The notes under the pieces: model-generated
What the model was told of the DNA's origin: nothing
Databases searched by the model: none
The model's input: only the letters and a program-made list of their open reading frames with translations
Assembly (NCBI RefSeq): GCF_037893015.1
Contig: NC_133661.1
Location: 222,326,975 to 222,390,974 of the forward strand
Reading direction: 5' to 3'
Length of the DNA: 64,000 bases
DNA from: Macrotis lagotis
Lineage: Eukaryota; Chordata; Mammalia; Peramelemorphia; Peramelidae
Shown: positions 1 through 9,399 of the stretch, piece by piece
Position numbering within the stretch: position 1 is the stretch's first letter
Layout: each line of letters starts with the position of its first letter
Translations under genes and position numbers: made by a program

Positions 1-530
1 CGGTCAGCCCCCACCCAGGCCACAGAGTGCTGGTGGAGTGCTGGTGGCCCGGGGACCCTGATCTGAAAAGCCTGCGAGAGACAAAGGCGGCAGCGGGAAG
101 GCTCTGGGGTGGCCCACCCGCCCACCCTCTTCCCGGCCAGGTGGCGGCGGGGATTAATTAACACTTTTTCTGCTACAGGAGGCACATCCGAACTTCCTCC
201 AATAGCGGTTCTTTCAGCATCAGTCACAGCAGGGCAAGCCCACAAACTTTCGAAGTCATCATAGACAATTTTGCACAGTATGCCATACAGTTCTGCCAGT
301 CTCTGGGCTTCCTTGTTCTTAGTTTGGACTGCTTCCCATAAGCTTTTTCCCAGCTTATCCCATTTTTCCAAGGAGAAGAGTTCTTCTGTCTTAGTAATTA
401 TGCCCTTATCTCTTCCCCAGTGTAATATCCAGGAAACTTCTGATCTCTTAACAGGCAGGTCATATTTTTTCGATAAGTCCTCTAAGGTATTGAGCGCAGT
501 GCACTCCGTGGCTGATACAGTCATTCCCAT
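1..530 (-). CDS. Endogenous retrovirus gag-like open frame, partial, runs off left edge
   Basis: The minus-strand frame from an ATG at 530-528 has no stop through base 1, about 176 codons. It lies directly downstream of an LTR, a primer-binding site and a leader, which is where gag begins in retroviruses. The first ~115 residues are charged and helical-looking with several tryptophans, as in class II (alpha/beta-retrovirus-like) matrix domains. From about base 130 towards base 1 the DNA becomes GC-rich and the protein Pro/Arg/Gly-rich. No capsid or zinc-knuckle region lies inside the window, so the rest of gag and pol would be to the left. There is no visible frameshift, which suggests a fairly young copy. 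The retroviral setting is clear; the precise genus is inference. The plus-strand frame over the same bases is a shadow. Confidence 0.6.
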   Translation of the reverse strand, partial: MGMTVSATECTALNTLEDLSKKYDLPVKRSEVSWILHWGRDKGIITKTEELFSLEKWDKLGKSLWEAVQTKNKEAQRLAELYGILCKIVYDDFESLWACPAVTDAERTAIGGSSDVPPVAEKVLINPRRHLAGKRVGGWATPEPSRCRLCLSQAFQIRVPGPPALHQHSVAWVGAD

Positions 531-658
531 CCCAAATTCCCTGACTCACAGGTCAGCCATGGCCACGTCCGCTTTTCTTCTAGCGCTGAGTGAAGGGGTG
601 TCCAGCACTTCCCTACCAACTCATACCGGGATGTCTTCTCCCCATTTGACTCACTTCC
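531..658 (-). other. Retroviral leader between PBS and gag-like ATG
   Basis: This stretch lies between the primer-binding site and the first gag-like ATG on the minus strand. It would contain the packaging region. A donor-like AAGTGAGT occurs near its start (about 648-655), a possible subgenomic splice donor, which is inference only. Confidence 0.4.
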
Positions 659-676
659 CTTACGTCAGGGTCACCA
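659..676 (-). other. Retroviral primer-binding site, tRNA-Trp-like
   Basis: Two bases past the LTR end the minus strand reads TGGTGACCCTGACGTAAG. This starts with the TGG expected for the complement of a tRNA CCA end. It closely resembles the TGGTGACCCCGACGTGAT used by avian sarcoma/leukosis viruses with tRNA-Trp (recalled, not searched). It fixes element polarity: gag lies to the left. Confidence 0.65.
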
Positions 677-678
677 TA

Positions 679-1104
679 TGTCGAGTCCGGAGGAGGGACC
701 CAGGCCGACATCAATATGATGCATAAGCTGGTTCGTTTATTGATCACAGGATACATACTTTTATACTCTACATTTATGTAACCAATTACATAAGCGTTTT
801 AGCAAGCATTTTTTCACATGCATACCTTGTGTATGTCTTAGGTGATTGTTTTGAGAACCAAACAGTGTTCTGATAAACAGAGAGAAGATTGTTTTGAGAA
901 CCAAACAGTGATTTGATAAACAAAGTGCAGAAGGTAATTATCTCAGAATGCGCTATCTATCTGGGCCTGGGAATGTACCTCCTAGCTCACACATGCAGCT
1001 ACTCCCTTGTCTAAGCTCTGAAGCACATCTTGCTTGTTAAAGCACATAACTATTTCTGTATTAACCCTTCATAGCTCTTAGCCTGGAACATATGTGACAC
1101 AACA
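679..1104 (-). mobile_element. Endogenous retrovirus 5' LTR (426 bp)
   Basis: Read on the minus strand, the segment begins TGTTGTGTCA at 1104 and ends in CA at 679, two bases before the primer-binding site. It contains a TATA box (GTATAAAAG, 766-758) and a polyadenylation signal AATAAA (741-736), which divide it into U3, R and U5. The U3 carries a 43-bp direct repeat. The partner 3' LTR and the TSD would lie outside the left edge, so age cannot be judged from LTR divergence. Confidence 0.75.
844..929 (-). repeat. 43-bp direct duplication in LTR U3
   Basis: Two tandem units (844-886 and 887-929) share the core gattgttttgagaaccaaac and the following aaca/gataaaca block. Duplicated U3 segments commonly act as enhancers in retroviruses; that role here is inference. 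Confidence 0.7.
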
Positions 1105-1366
1105 CCCTAGAACAGTGAAATTCTCTTCTGGCGAAGGAACCTACAGGTTAGTGAACTTTTTAAGACTCATCCATGAGACCAACCTTGGCTACATCATCCT
1201 TTTTGAAACACCAGCTACTCTCTGGTCTTTATCAAGGAAGTTAGCCTGTTGCAAAATATTCATTATGAGAGCTCAAGGAGTTAGCAATGACTTTCTAGTT
1301 TTTTGATGCAGGCTTCCCAAATTTTGGTCAGTCAGCATTTTTTAGAACAAACTTTAGTCCAGTCAT
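1105..1366. other. Unassigned flank of the LTR
   Basis: No gene or repeat recognised. The last 11 bases (agtccagtcat) are the TSD of the next SINE. Confidence 0.4.
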
Positions 1367-1525
1367 ATTTTTTTTAGGTTTTTTTTTTGCAAGGCAAATG
1401 GGGTTAAGTGGCTTGCCCAAGGCCACACAGCTAGGTAATTATTAAGTGTCTGAGACTAGATTTGAACCCAGGTACTCCTGACTCCAGGGCCGGTGCTTTA
1501 TCCACTGTGCCACCTAGCTGCCCCA
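1367..1525 (-). mobile_element. WSINE/WALLSI-type tRNA-derived SINE
   Basis: This is a full-length minus-strand copy. It starts with a T-run plus 'aggttttt..gcaaggcaaatgggg', passes the 'ttaagtggcttgcccaagg' core and ends at 'ccacctagctgcccc'. A perfect 11-bp TSD (agtccagtcat) flanks it at 1356-1366 and 1526-1536. The B-box-like 'gttcaaatc' motif on the minus strand shows tRNA ancestry. Confidence 0.85.
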
Positions 1526-1536
1526 AGTCCAGTCAT

Positions 1537-2764
1537 TTTGAAACACTTTAAAAATGTTAACAGAGCAAAGTCCTCTTATATTATGCATTTAAAAATATTA
1601 TTCCAAGAAGGGTATGTTATGTGTCACCAGACTGCTATAGTATTAACATGACAAACAAAAATTAAAAATCTGTATTCTAGAAGATATGATTTTTTCAAAA
1701 GGAACAGAAATATATATTGATATAATTATGACTTCAAATAATGCTATTTCAAACATATGTTACCACTTCATAGGATTCAATTTTGTCCTAAATTAAACCC
1801 TAGCTATACAGATAGAAGTGAATACATAGCATGGTCTATAAAGAAGTCATATTCATATGATGAAATCCAAGAACCTGAAAAGATCAATAAGAGATTTTTT
1901 AAAAAAGTAACCTAGAGATATTCTCTTCCACTCCTTTAATTTTACAGTATGTAAACTTAGATATTGAGAGGTGCAGTGCCCTCCCAAGGTGACTCCTTAT
2001 ATACAGGTAAATAGGTGGCAGGGCCCTCTATAGAAGAGAGCATGTGAATAAGTATTAATTTTGGGAACAGCAGAGCCAATATTCTCATAGGGGTATACTA
2101 CCAACAACCTGGACAGAAGGAAGAATTAAATGAGGAGTGTGGGGACCAGTTCAAACATCTAAAAAAGAAGCATAGTTATGAGATATTTCAATTAGATATC
2201 TGTTAGAATACTTTTTTCTATCAATAGAATGGCCAGTTAAATATTTGACTTGTTTAAGTGATAATTTCATCTTTGTGAAGGTGGAAGATGCAACAGGGAA
2301 AATTTCTATCCTGGACCTGATTCTAAACTGCAAGGAAGAACAATTTTTTGACATTAAATAATGGGAGCCTTGTAAGTATAACTCTTTGATCAGAGTTTGT
2401 AATAGAAATATAGAAAAACATCAGGAGAATACAGTCAGGAGCACAGAACCTCAGAAAATGCTGAGGTTGATGATAAATACTAAAGTATGATAGAAATGTA
2501 TTTTTAATTATTTTGTAATTTTAAAAAGTTATATTCCAGACTAAAAGGAACCAAAAAAGGGATAAGAAAGAATTGCTGCTGAGTTGGATGGGATGATAAT
2601 ATATGAGCATATTTACCAGGAGAATGTAAGTTTTTAAAGTCAAGGCAATATTTCATTTTTGGCTTTGAATTGCCAGCACCAGACAAAATTTCTTGCACAG
2701 AATAAACATTTAATATGCGTTTGTTGAACTGGAGTACATGAGAGGATGCCCAAGGCTGAACCTG
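1537..2764. other. Unassigned intergenic stretch
   Basis: AT-rich non-coding DNA. No convincing ORF, RNA gene or repeat family recognised; short open frames here lack any domain signature. Confidence 0.4.
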
Positions 2765-2960
2765 GAATCAAGAAAACTTTAGTTTGAATTCTGCCTCACT
2801 CATTTATCTTGTGTGTGACCCTGGGTAAATCACCTAACCTCTGTGGGGTTTTTTTTAAGTGTATAATACCAGAGGTTGTTGGGAGGAGCAAATGAGATAA
2901 TATGTGTAAAATGTTTTTCAAACCATAAAGCACTATATAAATACTTACTTTATTATTATT
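2765..2960 (+). mobile_element. MIR-type SINE relic
   Basis: Old copy with 'gtgtgtgaccctgggtaaatcacctaacctct', then 'aaatgagataatatgtgtaaa' and the tail 'aaagcactatataaatactta', in the order of the MIR core and 3' end. Confidence 0.65.
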
Positions 2961-3312
2961 TCCTTTCTATGGTTTATTCTAAGGGGAATTATCTTTGAAA
3001 TGAGAAAGAGAATGAAATGTTGACAGGAATAAAAATTGAGGGTAAATGAGGGAATACTAAACAGTCTCTCTTCCTTCAGTACAGTCTTCAGGTGTGGACA
3101 AACTAGAGTAATGAGAAAACTGACAGATACCATTGCTGAACCTCTCTGTATGATCTTTGAAAGACCTTAGAGAATTCAGGAGCTACTAGAGTCTTAGAGA
3201 AGGGAGAATATTTTATTTAAAATTTCAAAATATGGAGTCAGTTTCTATATAGTCCTATGAGTTTGGTTTCCAATACTGGCAACAGTCTAGAACAGATTAT
3301 AAAAAGGAAGGG
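2961..3312. other. Unassigned intergenic stretch
   Basis: No gene or repeat recognised. Confidence 0.35.
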
Positions 3313-3715
3313 GGAAAACTAAGTGGCACAGTAGATAGCATGAAGTTCAAATCCAGTCTCTGCAGACAGAGCTGCCCTGCAGGAGCTGCCTGGCAGCTGC
3401 GCCCAGAGTGCTCAGCCCATGGAAAGTAAGGGGGTAGGGGGAGATTGTTGAAGAAACTGCCCCTGGGACAGGACTCTGGGGCTTTGTCCATATTCAGACC
3501 CTAGTTACAGTCTGGGCCTCCATACTACCATAGGCAGAGCAGGGACCTTCCTCACAGCTCCAAGGCAGAGGGGTGAGCTTGTGGTTATCCACAGATCAGG
3601 AGAGCAATCAGAGACTCTCATGAGACCTTGAAGGAATTGAGGTCCTTTTGGGGGTGTCCCAGAAGCACTCAAAAGCTCAGGAAGCACCCCAAAACCAGGG
3701 CACAGGCTGGGGAAA

Positions 3716-4660
3716 TGAGTAAAGAAAAAAAAGGAACCTGACCATAGATAATTACTTTGGTCCCATGGAAGAGAAATACACATAATCAGAAGATGACAAA
3801 GTCCAAGCTTCTGTATCCAAAGCCTCCAAGAAATATAGAGTTGGTCTCAGGCTATGGCAGAGCTCAAAAAAGATTTTGAAAATCAAGTAAGGGAGGTGGA
3901 GGAAAAAGTGGGGAGAGAAATGAGAACAATGTGGGAAAATCATGAAAACCAAGTGAGCAGCTTGGTCAAAGAGATGCAAAAAACAAATGCCAAGGAAAAC
4001 AATATGTTAAAAACCAGTTTAGGTCAAATGGAAAAAAAGCAGTCCAAAAAGTTAATGAGGAGAAGAATACTTTAAAAAGTTGAATTGACCAGATGGAAAA
4101 GGAGATAAGAAAGTTCTCTGAAGAAAACAATTCCTTCAAAGATAGAATGGAGGTAAAGGAAGCTGATGACTTTGTAAGGAATCAGGACACAATAATTCAA
4201 CACCAAAAGAATGAAAAACTAGAAGAAAACGTGAAATATCTCATTGAAAAAACAACTGATCTGGAAAACAGATCTGGAAGAGACAATTTAAAAATTATTG
4301 GGCTACCTGAAAGTCATGATCTGGAAAAGAGCCTTGACTTCATTTTTAAAGAATTTCTACAGGAAAATTTCCCTGATATCCTAGAAATAGGGGGTAAAAT
4401 AGAAATTGAGAGAATCCACTGATCTCCTTTGGAAAGAGATGCAAAATAAACAGTACCCAGGAATAGTATACCCAAGTTCCAGAACTCCCAAGTCAAAGAG
4501 AAAATATTACAAGCAGCCAGAAGGAAACAATTCAAATATCATGGAGCTACAGTCAGGATTACAAAAGACTTAGCAGCATCCACATTAAGGGCTCATAGGA
4601 CTTGGAATATAATATTCCAGAAGACAAAAGAGCTTGGCGTGTAACCAAGAATCAACTACT
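3716..4660 (+). pseudogene. L1/HAL1 ORF1p remnant (broken)
   Basis: ORF1p is the RNA-binding chaperone of L1 particles. The first Met is near 3716 and is followed by Lys-rich sequence. A long Lys/Glu/Asn coiled coil (about 3854-4240) comes next, and then the RRM-type segment with RDNLKIIGLPESHD-like residues (about 4281-4320) and the IEIERIH motif (about 4400). A C-terminal domain continues to about 4660 through stops. At least two frame changes and several stop codons break it. The longest intact piece is 4093-4422. Same family as the minus-strand ORF1 at 14979-16069. Confidence 0.75.
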
Positions 4661-5276
4661 CAGCAATATTAAACATCCTCTTCCAAGGCAAAAGATGGAC
4701 TTTCAATGAAACAGGGGAATTTCAAATTGAAATGACCAGAGCTGAACAGAAAGTTTGATCTTCAAGTACAAGCTTAGAGAAGGTGGTCAAGAAGGGCAAA
4801 TTATGAGGGATTTAATGATGATGAACTATGTGTATTCCTACATGGAAAAATGATACTATAATACTCTTATGAACCTTCTCATTTAATAGAGGAGGTAGAA
4901 GGAGCTTTCATAGACAAGGCACAGGAGAGAGAGCTGAATTTGTAGGCATAATATATTGTAAAAATGGAGTCAATGGGTGAAAGGGAAATATACTAGAAAG
5001 AAAGGAAGGGAGAGGTAGAATATACTAAGATATTTCATGTAAAAGAGTCAAGAAATAGCTTTTGCAATGGTATGGAAGGGGGAAAGGTGAGGGGGATTGA
5101 GGGAGTCTTCATTCTCATTGGAATTGGCTCAGAGAAGAAACAGCATACACACTCAATAGGGTATAGGAAACTAGAAGAAAAAGAGGAGAAGGGGGACAAG
5201 GAGAGTGTGGGAGGGATGTGGGTGATAGAGGAGAGGGGTAGATCATGGGAGAGGATGGTCAGATGTAACACATTTT

Positions 5277-5427
5277 CTTTTTTATTTTTTGCAAAGTGGT
5301 GGGATTGAGTGGCCTGTCTGGGACCACAGAGCTGGGTGGTTGCTGGGTCTCTGGGGTGGGATGTAGGCTTGGGGCCTCTTAGCCACAGGGCCAGTGCTCT
5401 GTCCGCTGCACCACTTGACTGCCCCAG
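5277..5427 (-). mobile_element. Diverged WSINE-type SINE inside HAL1 3' UTR
   Basis: Minus-strand copy ending 'gctgcaccacttgactgcccc'. Most internal A/T positions have become G or C compared with other copies, making it unusually GC-rich. Flanked by (a/g)cacatttt on both sides (about 5268-5276 and 5429-5437). Confidence 0.65.
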
Positions 5428-6377
5428 AGCACATTTTAGAAAAGGGATGGAGTGAGAGAGAAAATATAAAAGATGGTAGTGGGGAGGAATGGATAGAGTG
5501 AATTACAATCAGCAACAGCAACTGTGGAAAAATATGAAATTAACTTCTCTGATGGACTTATGATAAAAAATACGATCCACCGCAGAGACAGAGCTGATGG
5601 TATTGGAGCATGGACATTTCTCTTTCTTTCACTTTATTTCTCATGAGGTTTTTTTTTATTTTTGTGGGGGGAGGTGGGATTATGTTTATTCTTACAACAA
5701 GAATATTTTAGTAATGTGTAAATAAATAAAAATATAAATTAAAAATTAAAATTAAAAAAAATCTAGTCTCAGCCCTTACTAGCTGTGTGACCTTGGACAA
5801 GTCATTTCATCTCTCTTTGAGTTTCCTTAACTATGAAATGGGAATAATTACAGCACCTACCTCTCAGGGTTGTTGTGAAGAACAAATGAGATAATAATGT
5901 AACTGGCTCATATTATTTCCCTGAAAATAAGATCTAGCATGATTTTTTCCAAGATATTCATAATTTATGCCCTACCCCCCAAAAAAAGCTCCAATTAAGA
6001 TCATCAGTTAGATGGACATAGTTAGTAATCTGATGCAACACACGTTGCGTGTATTGAATTATAAAATAATAATATTCATATATAATTAAATATAAATATA
6101 TAATATTATTGATATTAATACTTAAAATAAATGATAATATGAATTATAACTATTTGTAAATACCCAAGCAGGTGCCTTTGGACAGAGGTAAATGCCTATG
6201 TAAACAGATGAACTCTAAATTTAATACAGAATGACACAGCACATGAATATTGTGTGCACTTGATAATATCTAGGTAGAAACAAAGTCCCACCTCTAATCA
6301 TCACTAAGAGCAGAAAAGATAAGATTGGAGATGTTTCCTAGTGCACACAAGAAGTTATAAGGAAAAGGGAGGATTTA

Positions 6378-6720
6378 ATGCTGCCACTTGTTTTTCGAGG
6401 TGGCCAAAGAGCCAGTGCTCACCGCTGTAAACTCATGAAGAACTTACTTGCAAAGAGAAGAATAGATCAAATAATGATTCCCACAGGAGTGACTGCCTAT
6501 CTCCAGATCCTTGATAATGCAATAAACAAGTCATTCAAGGACCATTTGTGCATGGACATCAATGACTACACTGAAAATAGAATGGAGAGAAATCAGAGTG
6601 GAACCCTGTGAAGTGGAGCCCACAAGAAGGCTGTGACGGTGGTGAAGAATTCATAGGATAAAATCACTGACAGCTGTGTTGCCAATGCCCTAAGAGCAGG
6701 CTCCATGGACAAGAAGTGCT
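6378..6720 (+). pseudogene. Decayed DDE transposase C-terminal fragment
   Basis: The frame 6378-6611 contains 'IPTGVTAYLQILDNAINKSF' followed by KDH. This matches the 'iPgg.TsqlQPLDv.iNKpFKd.l' signature after the catalytic core in pogo/Tigger-like transposases. After a stop the similarity continues to about 6720 with a 'DKITDSCVANALRAG'-like stretch in another register. No catalytic DDE triad is visible in this fragment. The TIR-like ends around it agree. Confidence 0.5.
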
Positions 6721-6870
6721 TATTTAAGGAGGGATCTGGGCCTGGATGTGAGAGATCAAGGTCAATGGTTTTATAGGAAATGGAAAAGCAAGAAATTTGG
6801 GTTGGAATTTGGGGTTTGGAAAGTTATGATGATGTTTCAAAAAATTACATGACTGTATTTGAATAAATGT

Positions 6871-7024
6871 AATTTTTTTTAGGTTTTTGCAAGGCAAATG
6901 GGGTTAAGTGGCTTGTTCAAGGCCACACAGTAGGTAATTATTAAGTGTCTGAGGCCAGATTTGAACTCGGGTACTCCTGTCTCCAGGGCCAGTGCTCTAT
7001 CCACTGTGCTACCTAGCTGCCCCA
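6871..7024 (-). mobile_element. WSINE-type SINE inside the DNA transposon
   Basis: Full-length minus-strand copy from the T-run and 'aggtttttgcaaggcaaatg' to 'ctacctagctgcccc'. Short flanking match aaatgt on both sides. Confidence 0.8.
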
Positions 7025-7214
7025 AATGTGGATTTTTTTTACATGAATAGAAGCAGATTTTTGAACATGAATAAATGAATGTAGATTGTTGTACATGAAA
7101 AAATTAAGCCCTGAATATTGTACAAGAAAAAAAATAAACTGAAAATAAGCCTAATGTGTCATTTGGAGAAAAAATGAATATATGACCCAGTCTTTTTTTT
7201 GGGAAAATGAGGTG

Positions 7215-7540
7215 GGTGCTGATTAAATGTTAGCTATTATTAATTGCCTATTACATGTTAAGTTCTAGACTTAAGGACTTTTAACAAATATTTCATTTGG
7301 TCCTCACAACAGTTCTGCAACGTAAATGCTTTTTTTTGCCCATTTTAAACTTGAGAAAATTGAGATAGAGTTTAAATGACTCTCCAGGGTCCAGTGACCA
7401 GCTATGGATCAGGATGTATGAGATATCCCTAGATGTGAAGCAATAGGATGAAGAGACATGCCCATGGTCACACAGCTAGTAAATATCTGTCCTCTTGACT
7501 CCATTGATTATTCACTGGGGCATCTAGTTGCCTAAATGTA
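7215..7540 (-). mobile_element. MIR-type relics
   Basis: Reverse MIR hallmarks occur twice: 'tttggtcctcacaacagttc' with 'cccattttaaacttgagaaa', then 'catggtcacacagctagtaa' and 'ggcatctagttgcc'. Confidence 0.55.
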
Positions 7541-7600
7541 GGCTAGATGAAAGCACTATTAGACACACTTGAACCTTGGCATCAAAAATAATCATTAATT

Positions 7601-7715
7601 GGGGGCAGCTAGGTAGTGCAGTGGAGAGCATGGGCCCTGGAGTCAGGAGGACCAGAGTTCAAATCTAGCCTCAGACACTTAATAATTACTAGCTGTGTGA
7701 TCATGGATCATCAAA
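7601..7715 (+). mobile_element. Truncated WSINE-type SINE
   Basis: Starts 'gggggcagctaggtagtgca' and runs to 'ctagctgtgtgatcatgg'; the 3' part with the A-tail is missing. Confidence 0.75.
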
Positions 7716-8021
7716 CAGTTATTAATAATTAAGTGATCATTTTGTCTCTGACCGTGGGATACACATACAGTTATCACAATTGTTGGACAGATTACTCATA
7801 TCAATAAGATCAAAGACCCATTGAAGACTAAGCTAACTCAGAGCAATCTCAAGTGAGGTATGCTAGAAATCTCTTCTTGGCCCTCTATGTTCAATAGTTT
7901 TATTGATGAAGAGATAGAAGGCACATTTGTTAAACTTGTGGATGACATCCTTATTCTCCCATTTATTTCTTAGTATTCTTTTTTAATCAAATCAATGCAT
8001 ATTTATTTTATGTGTATGTAT
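7716..8021. other. Unassigned stretch
   Basis: No gene or clear repeat recognised between the SINEs. Confidence 0.35.
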
Positions 8022-8274
8022 ATACTATTGTCCTGTCATTTTTTACTTGTCCCCAATTCTTCATGACCCCATTTTGAGTTTTTTGGCAGATATATTAGAG
8101 TAGTTTGCCATTTCCTTCTCCAGCTCATTTTACAGATGGAAAAAAATGAGACAAGCAGGGTTAAATGACTTGCTCAGGATCATACAGCTAGTAAGTTTCT
8201 GAGGCCATATTTGAACTCAGGAAGATAAATCTTCCTGACTCCAGGCCTGATCCTCCAGGAGTCACCTAGATGTG

Positions 8275-8276
<2 letters not shown>
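8022..8276 (-). mobile_element. MAR1/MON1-type long SINE
   Basis: Reverse copy with 'ttcatgaccccattttgagt', 'gtttgccatttccttctcca', 'cattttacagatgg', 'catacagctagtaag' and 'atttgaactcagg' in order. Confidence 0.75.
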
Positions 8277-8326
<50 letters not shown>

Positions 8327-8335
8327 ACACACACA
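8277..8335. repeat. (AC)n microsatellite
   Basis: About 29 AC units with one AT interruption. It abuts the RTE 3' end, so it may have grown from the LINE's short tandem-repeat tail. Confidence 0.9.
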
Positions 8336-8336
8336 G

Positions 8337-8861
8337 AATTGGTTCTTGTCCTTAGTTATTGAAGAAGACCAATATGACATCACTATGTTTGAGACAAATT
8401 ACAGTGTGTCTGACTGTGGATAATCACTAATATGAACTCATAATGTTCTACCACAGGTCAAGCACAAATAGTCCATATGATCACTTGGGGTGTTTACTCT
8501 AAACTTAACAGATATTATGTTTCCATTCTGCCTTTCTCATAGAGTGCGGTACTTCACTGATAAGGGTACACCATGCTGGGCAATCCTGTGCCAATGTCTC
8601 CCATGATGCACAATCACTTCTAAAGTTATTCAATGAAACCTTCAGGGTGTCTAGGTATCACTTCTTCTGACCCCCTTGTGTGTGTTCTCCACAAAATAGT
8701 TTTTTGTGTAAGGGTACATCTGGCATTCTAAAATGTTCAGCCCATCATAGTTGCCATCTTTGTAGTAATGTTAGAATGCTATGCAGTTTAGCTTGAGAAA
8801 GGACCTGTATCTGGTATTGTCTCCTGCCAGGTGTTCATCAGAATTTTCCTAAGACAATTTA
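8337..8861 (-). pseudogene. RTE ORF C-terminus and 3' end
   Basis: Minus strand shows 'KILMNTWQETIPDTG' near 8850-8806, matching the post-RT region of RTE proteins. It is followed by remnants of the 'RMPD..L.KK..GE...GGQKK' motif (about 8740-8660) and a WE.LAQD.PAW end. The terminal 3' UTR (8337-8400) resembles the tails of the RTE-SINEs at 20041-20250 and 60455-60695, consistent with RTE driving those SINEs. Confidence 0.75.
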
Positions 8862-9399
8862 TTTTATGATTCAATTTACCTAAATCTGAGAGCAGGAGGT
8901 TGAGTTCTCTCACTAGTAGAGTTTTGCTGTCTATGTCTTCCTGGAGTGCTTTCAGCTTCTCCTCTAAGAATTTGGATGCTATCCCATTGGGTGCATACAT
9001 ATTCAGTATTGAAATCACTTTATTGTCTATGGTACCTTTTAGGAGGATATAGTTTCCTTCCTTATCTCTTTTAATGCTATCTATTTTTGCAGCTGCTTTG
9101 TCTAAGATAAGGATTGCTACCCCTGCTTTTTTTTCACTTTAGCTGAAGCAAAATATATTTTGCTCCAACCTTTTACCTTTACTCTATATGTATCTCTCTG
9201 TTTCAAGTAAGTTTCTTGTAAACAGCATATTGTAGGATTCTGCTATTCGCTTTATGTGCTTTAAGGGAGAGTTCATCCCATTTACATTTAAGCTTATAAT
9301 TACTAACTCTTTATTTCCCTCCATGCTATCTTCCCTCTGTATTTTCCCCCTTTTTCCCCCTTTATCTGTATTCCCCAGTATTTTGTTTCTGAATACCAC
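8862..9399 (-). pseudogene. L1 ORF2 endonuclease N-terminus, truncated
   Basis: ORF2p encodes the nicking endonuclease and reverse transcriptase of L1. The fragment begins near 9345 with IISLNVNGMNSPLKHIKR (the endonuclease N-terminal motif with catalytic Asn). It passes a 'LLETERYI'-like strand, changes frame, and continues with VISILNMYAPNG (about 9012-8977), then SDLGKLNHKIN near 8895-8863. It ends there at the TSD. The later endonuclease residues and the whole RT are absent. Confidence 0.75.

Larger units (their letters stand above)
3361..5758 (+). mobile_element. HAL1-type half-LINE (L1 ORF1 without ORF2), copy 1
   Basis: The element has a GC-richer 5' leader (3361-3715), a decayed L1 ORF1 (3716-about 4660), and then about 1.1 kb of purine-rich 3' UTR. 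That UTR ends in an A-rich tail (about 5720-5758) with no ORF2, endonuclease or reverse transcriptase. A 12-bp TSD, aaatc(c/t)agtctc, flanks it at 3349-3360 and 5759-5770. ORF1 followed directly by a 3' UTR and poly(A) is the HAL1 architecture, mobilised in trans by L1. A second copy of the same family is at 14749-16798. It is apparently 5'-truncated relative to that copy. Confidence 0.75.
3313..5905 (+). mobile_element. Old tRNA-derived SINE split by a HAL1 insertion
   Basis: The 5' half (3313-3360: 'aagtggcacagtagatagca' ... 'gttcaaatccagtctc') resumes at 5759-5905 with 'aaatctagtctcagccctta', the conserved gtgacctt core and a 'gttgttgtgaagaacaaatg' tail. The 12-bp overlap aaatc(c/t)agtctc is the TSD of the inserted HAL1, so one SINE was interrupted. 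Confidence 0.7.
5914..7209 (+). mobile_element. DNA transposon with transposase remnant, pogo/Tc1-mariner-like
   Basis: The left end reads tatttccctgaaaataag followed by a 'ctagc..gat' block. The right end, read inverted, begins tcattttcccaaaaaaaag and also contains 'gaaaataagcct'. These form imperfect terminal inverted repeats about 1.3 kb apart. Between them lies a decayed reading frame resembling the C-terminal part of a pogo/Tigger DDE transposase, and a later SINE (6871-7024). TIRs plus an internal transposase relic support a cut-and-paste element; family naming is by memory of the TIR only. Confidence 0.55.

Noticed and set aside
150..182. Splice-acceptor-like pyrimidine tract and AG (tttttctgctacag) on the plus strand
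   Set aside because: It lies within the minus-strand gag-like frame and no plus-strand exon is supported downstream.
271..726. 151-residue plus-strand open frame at the left edge
   Set aside because: It is antisense to the retroviral gag-like frame, leader and LTR edge, with no domain features.
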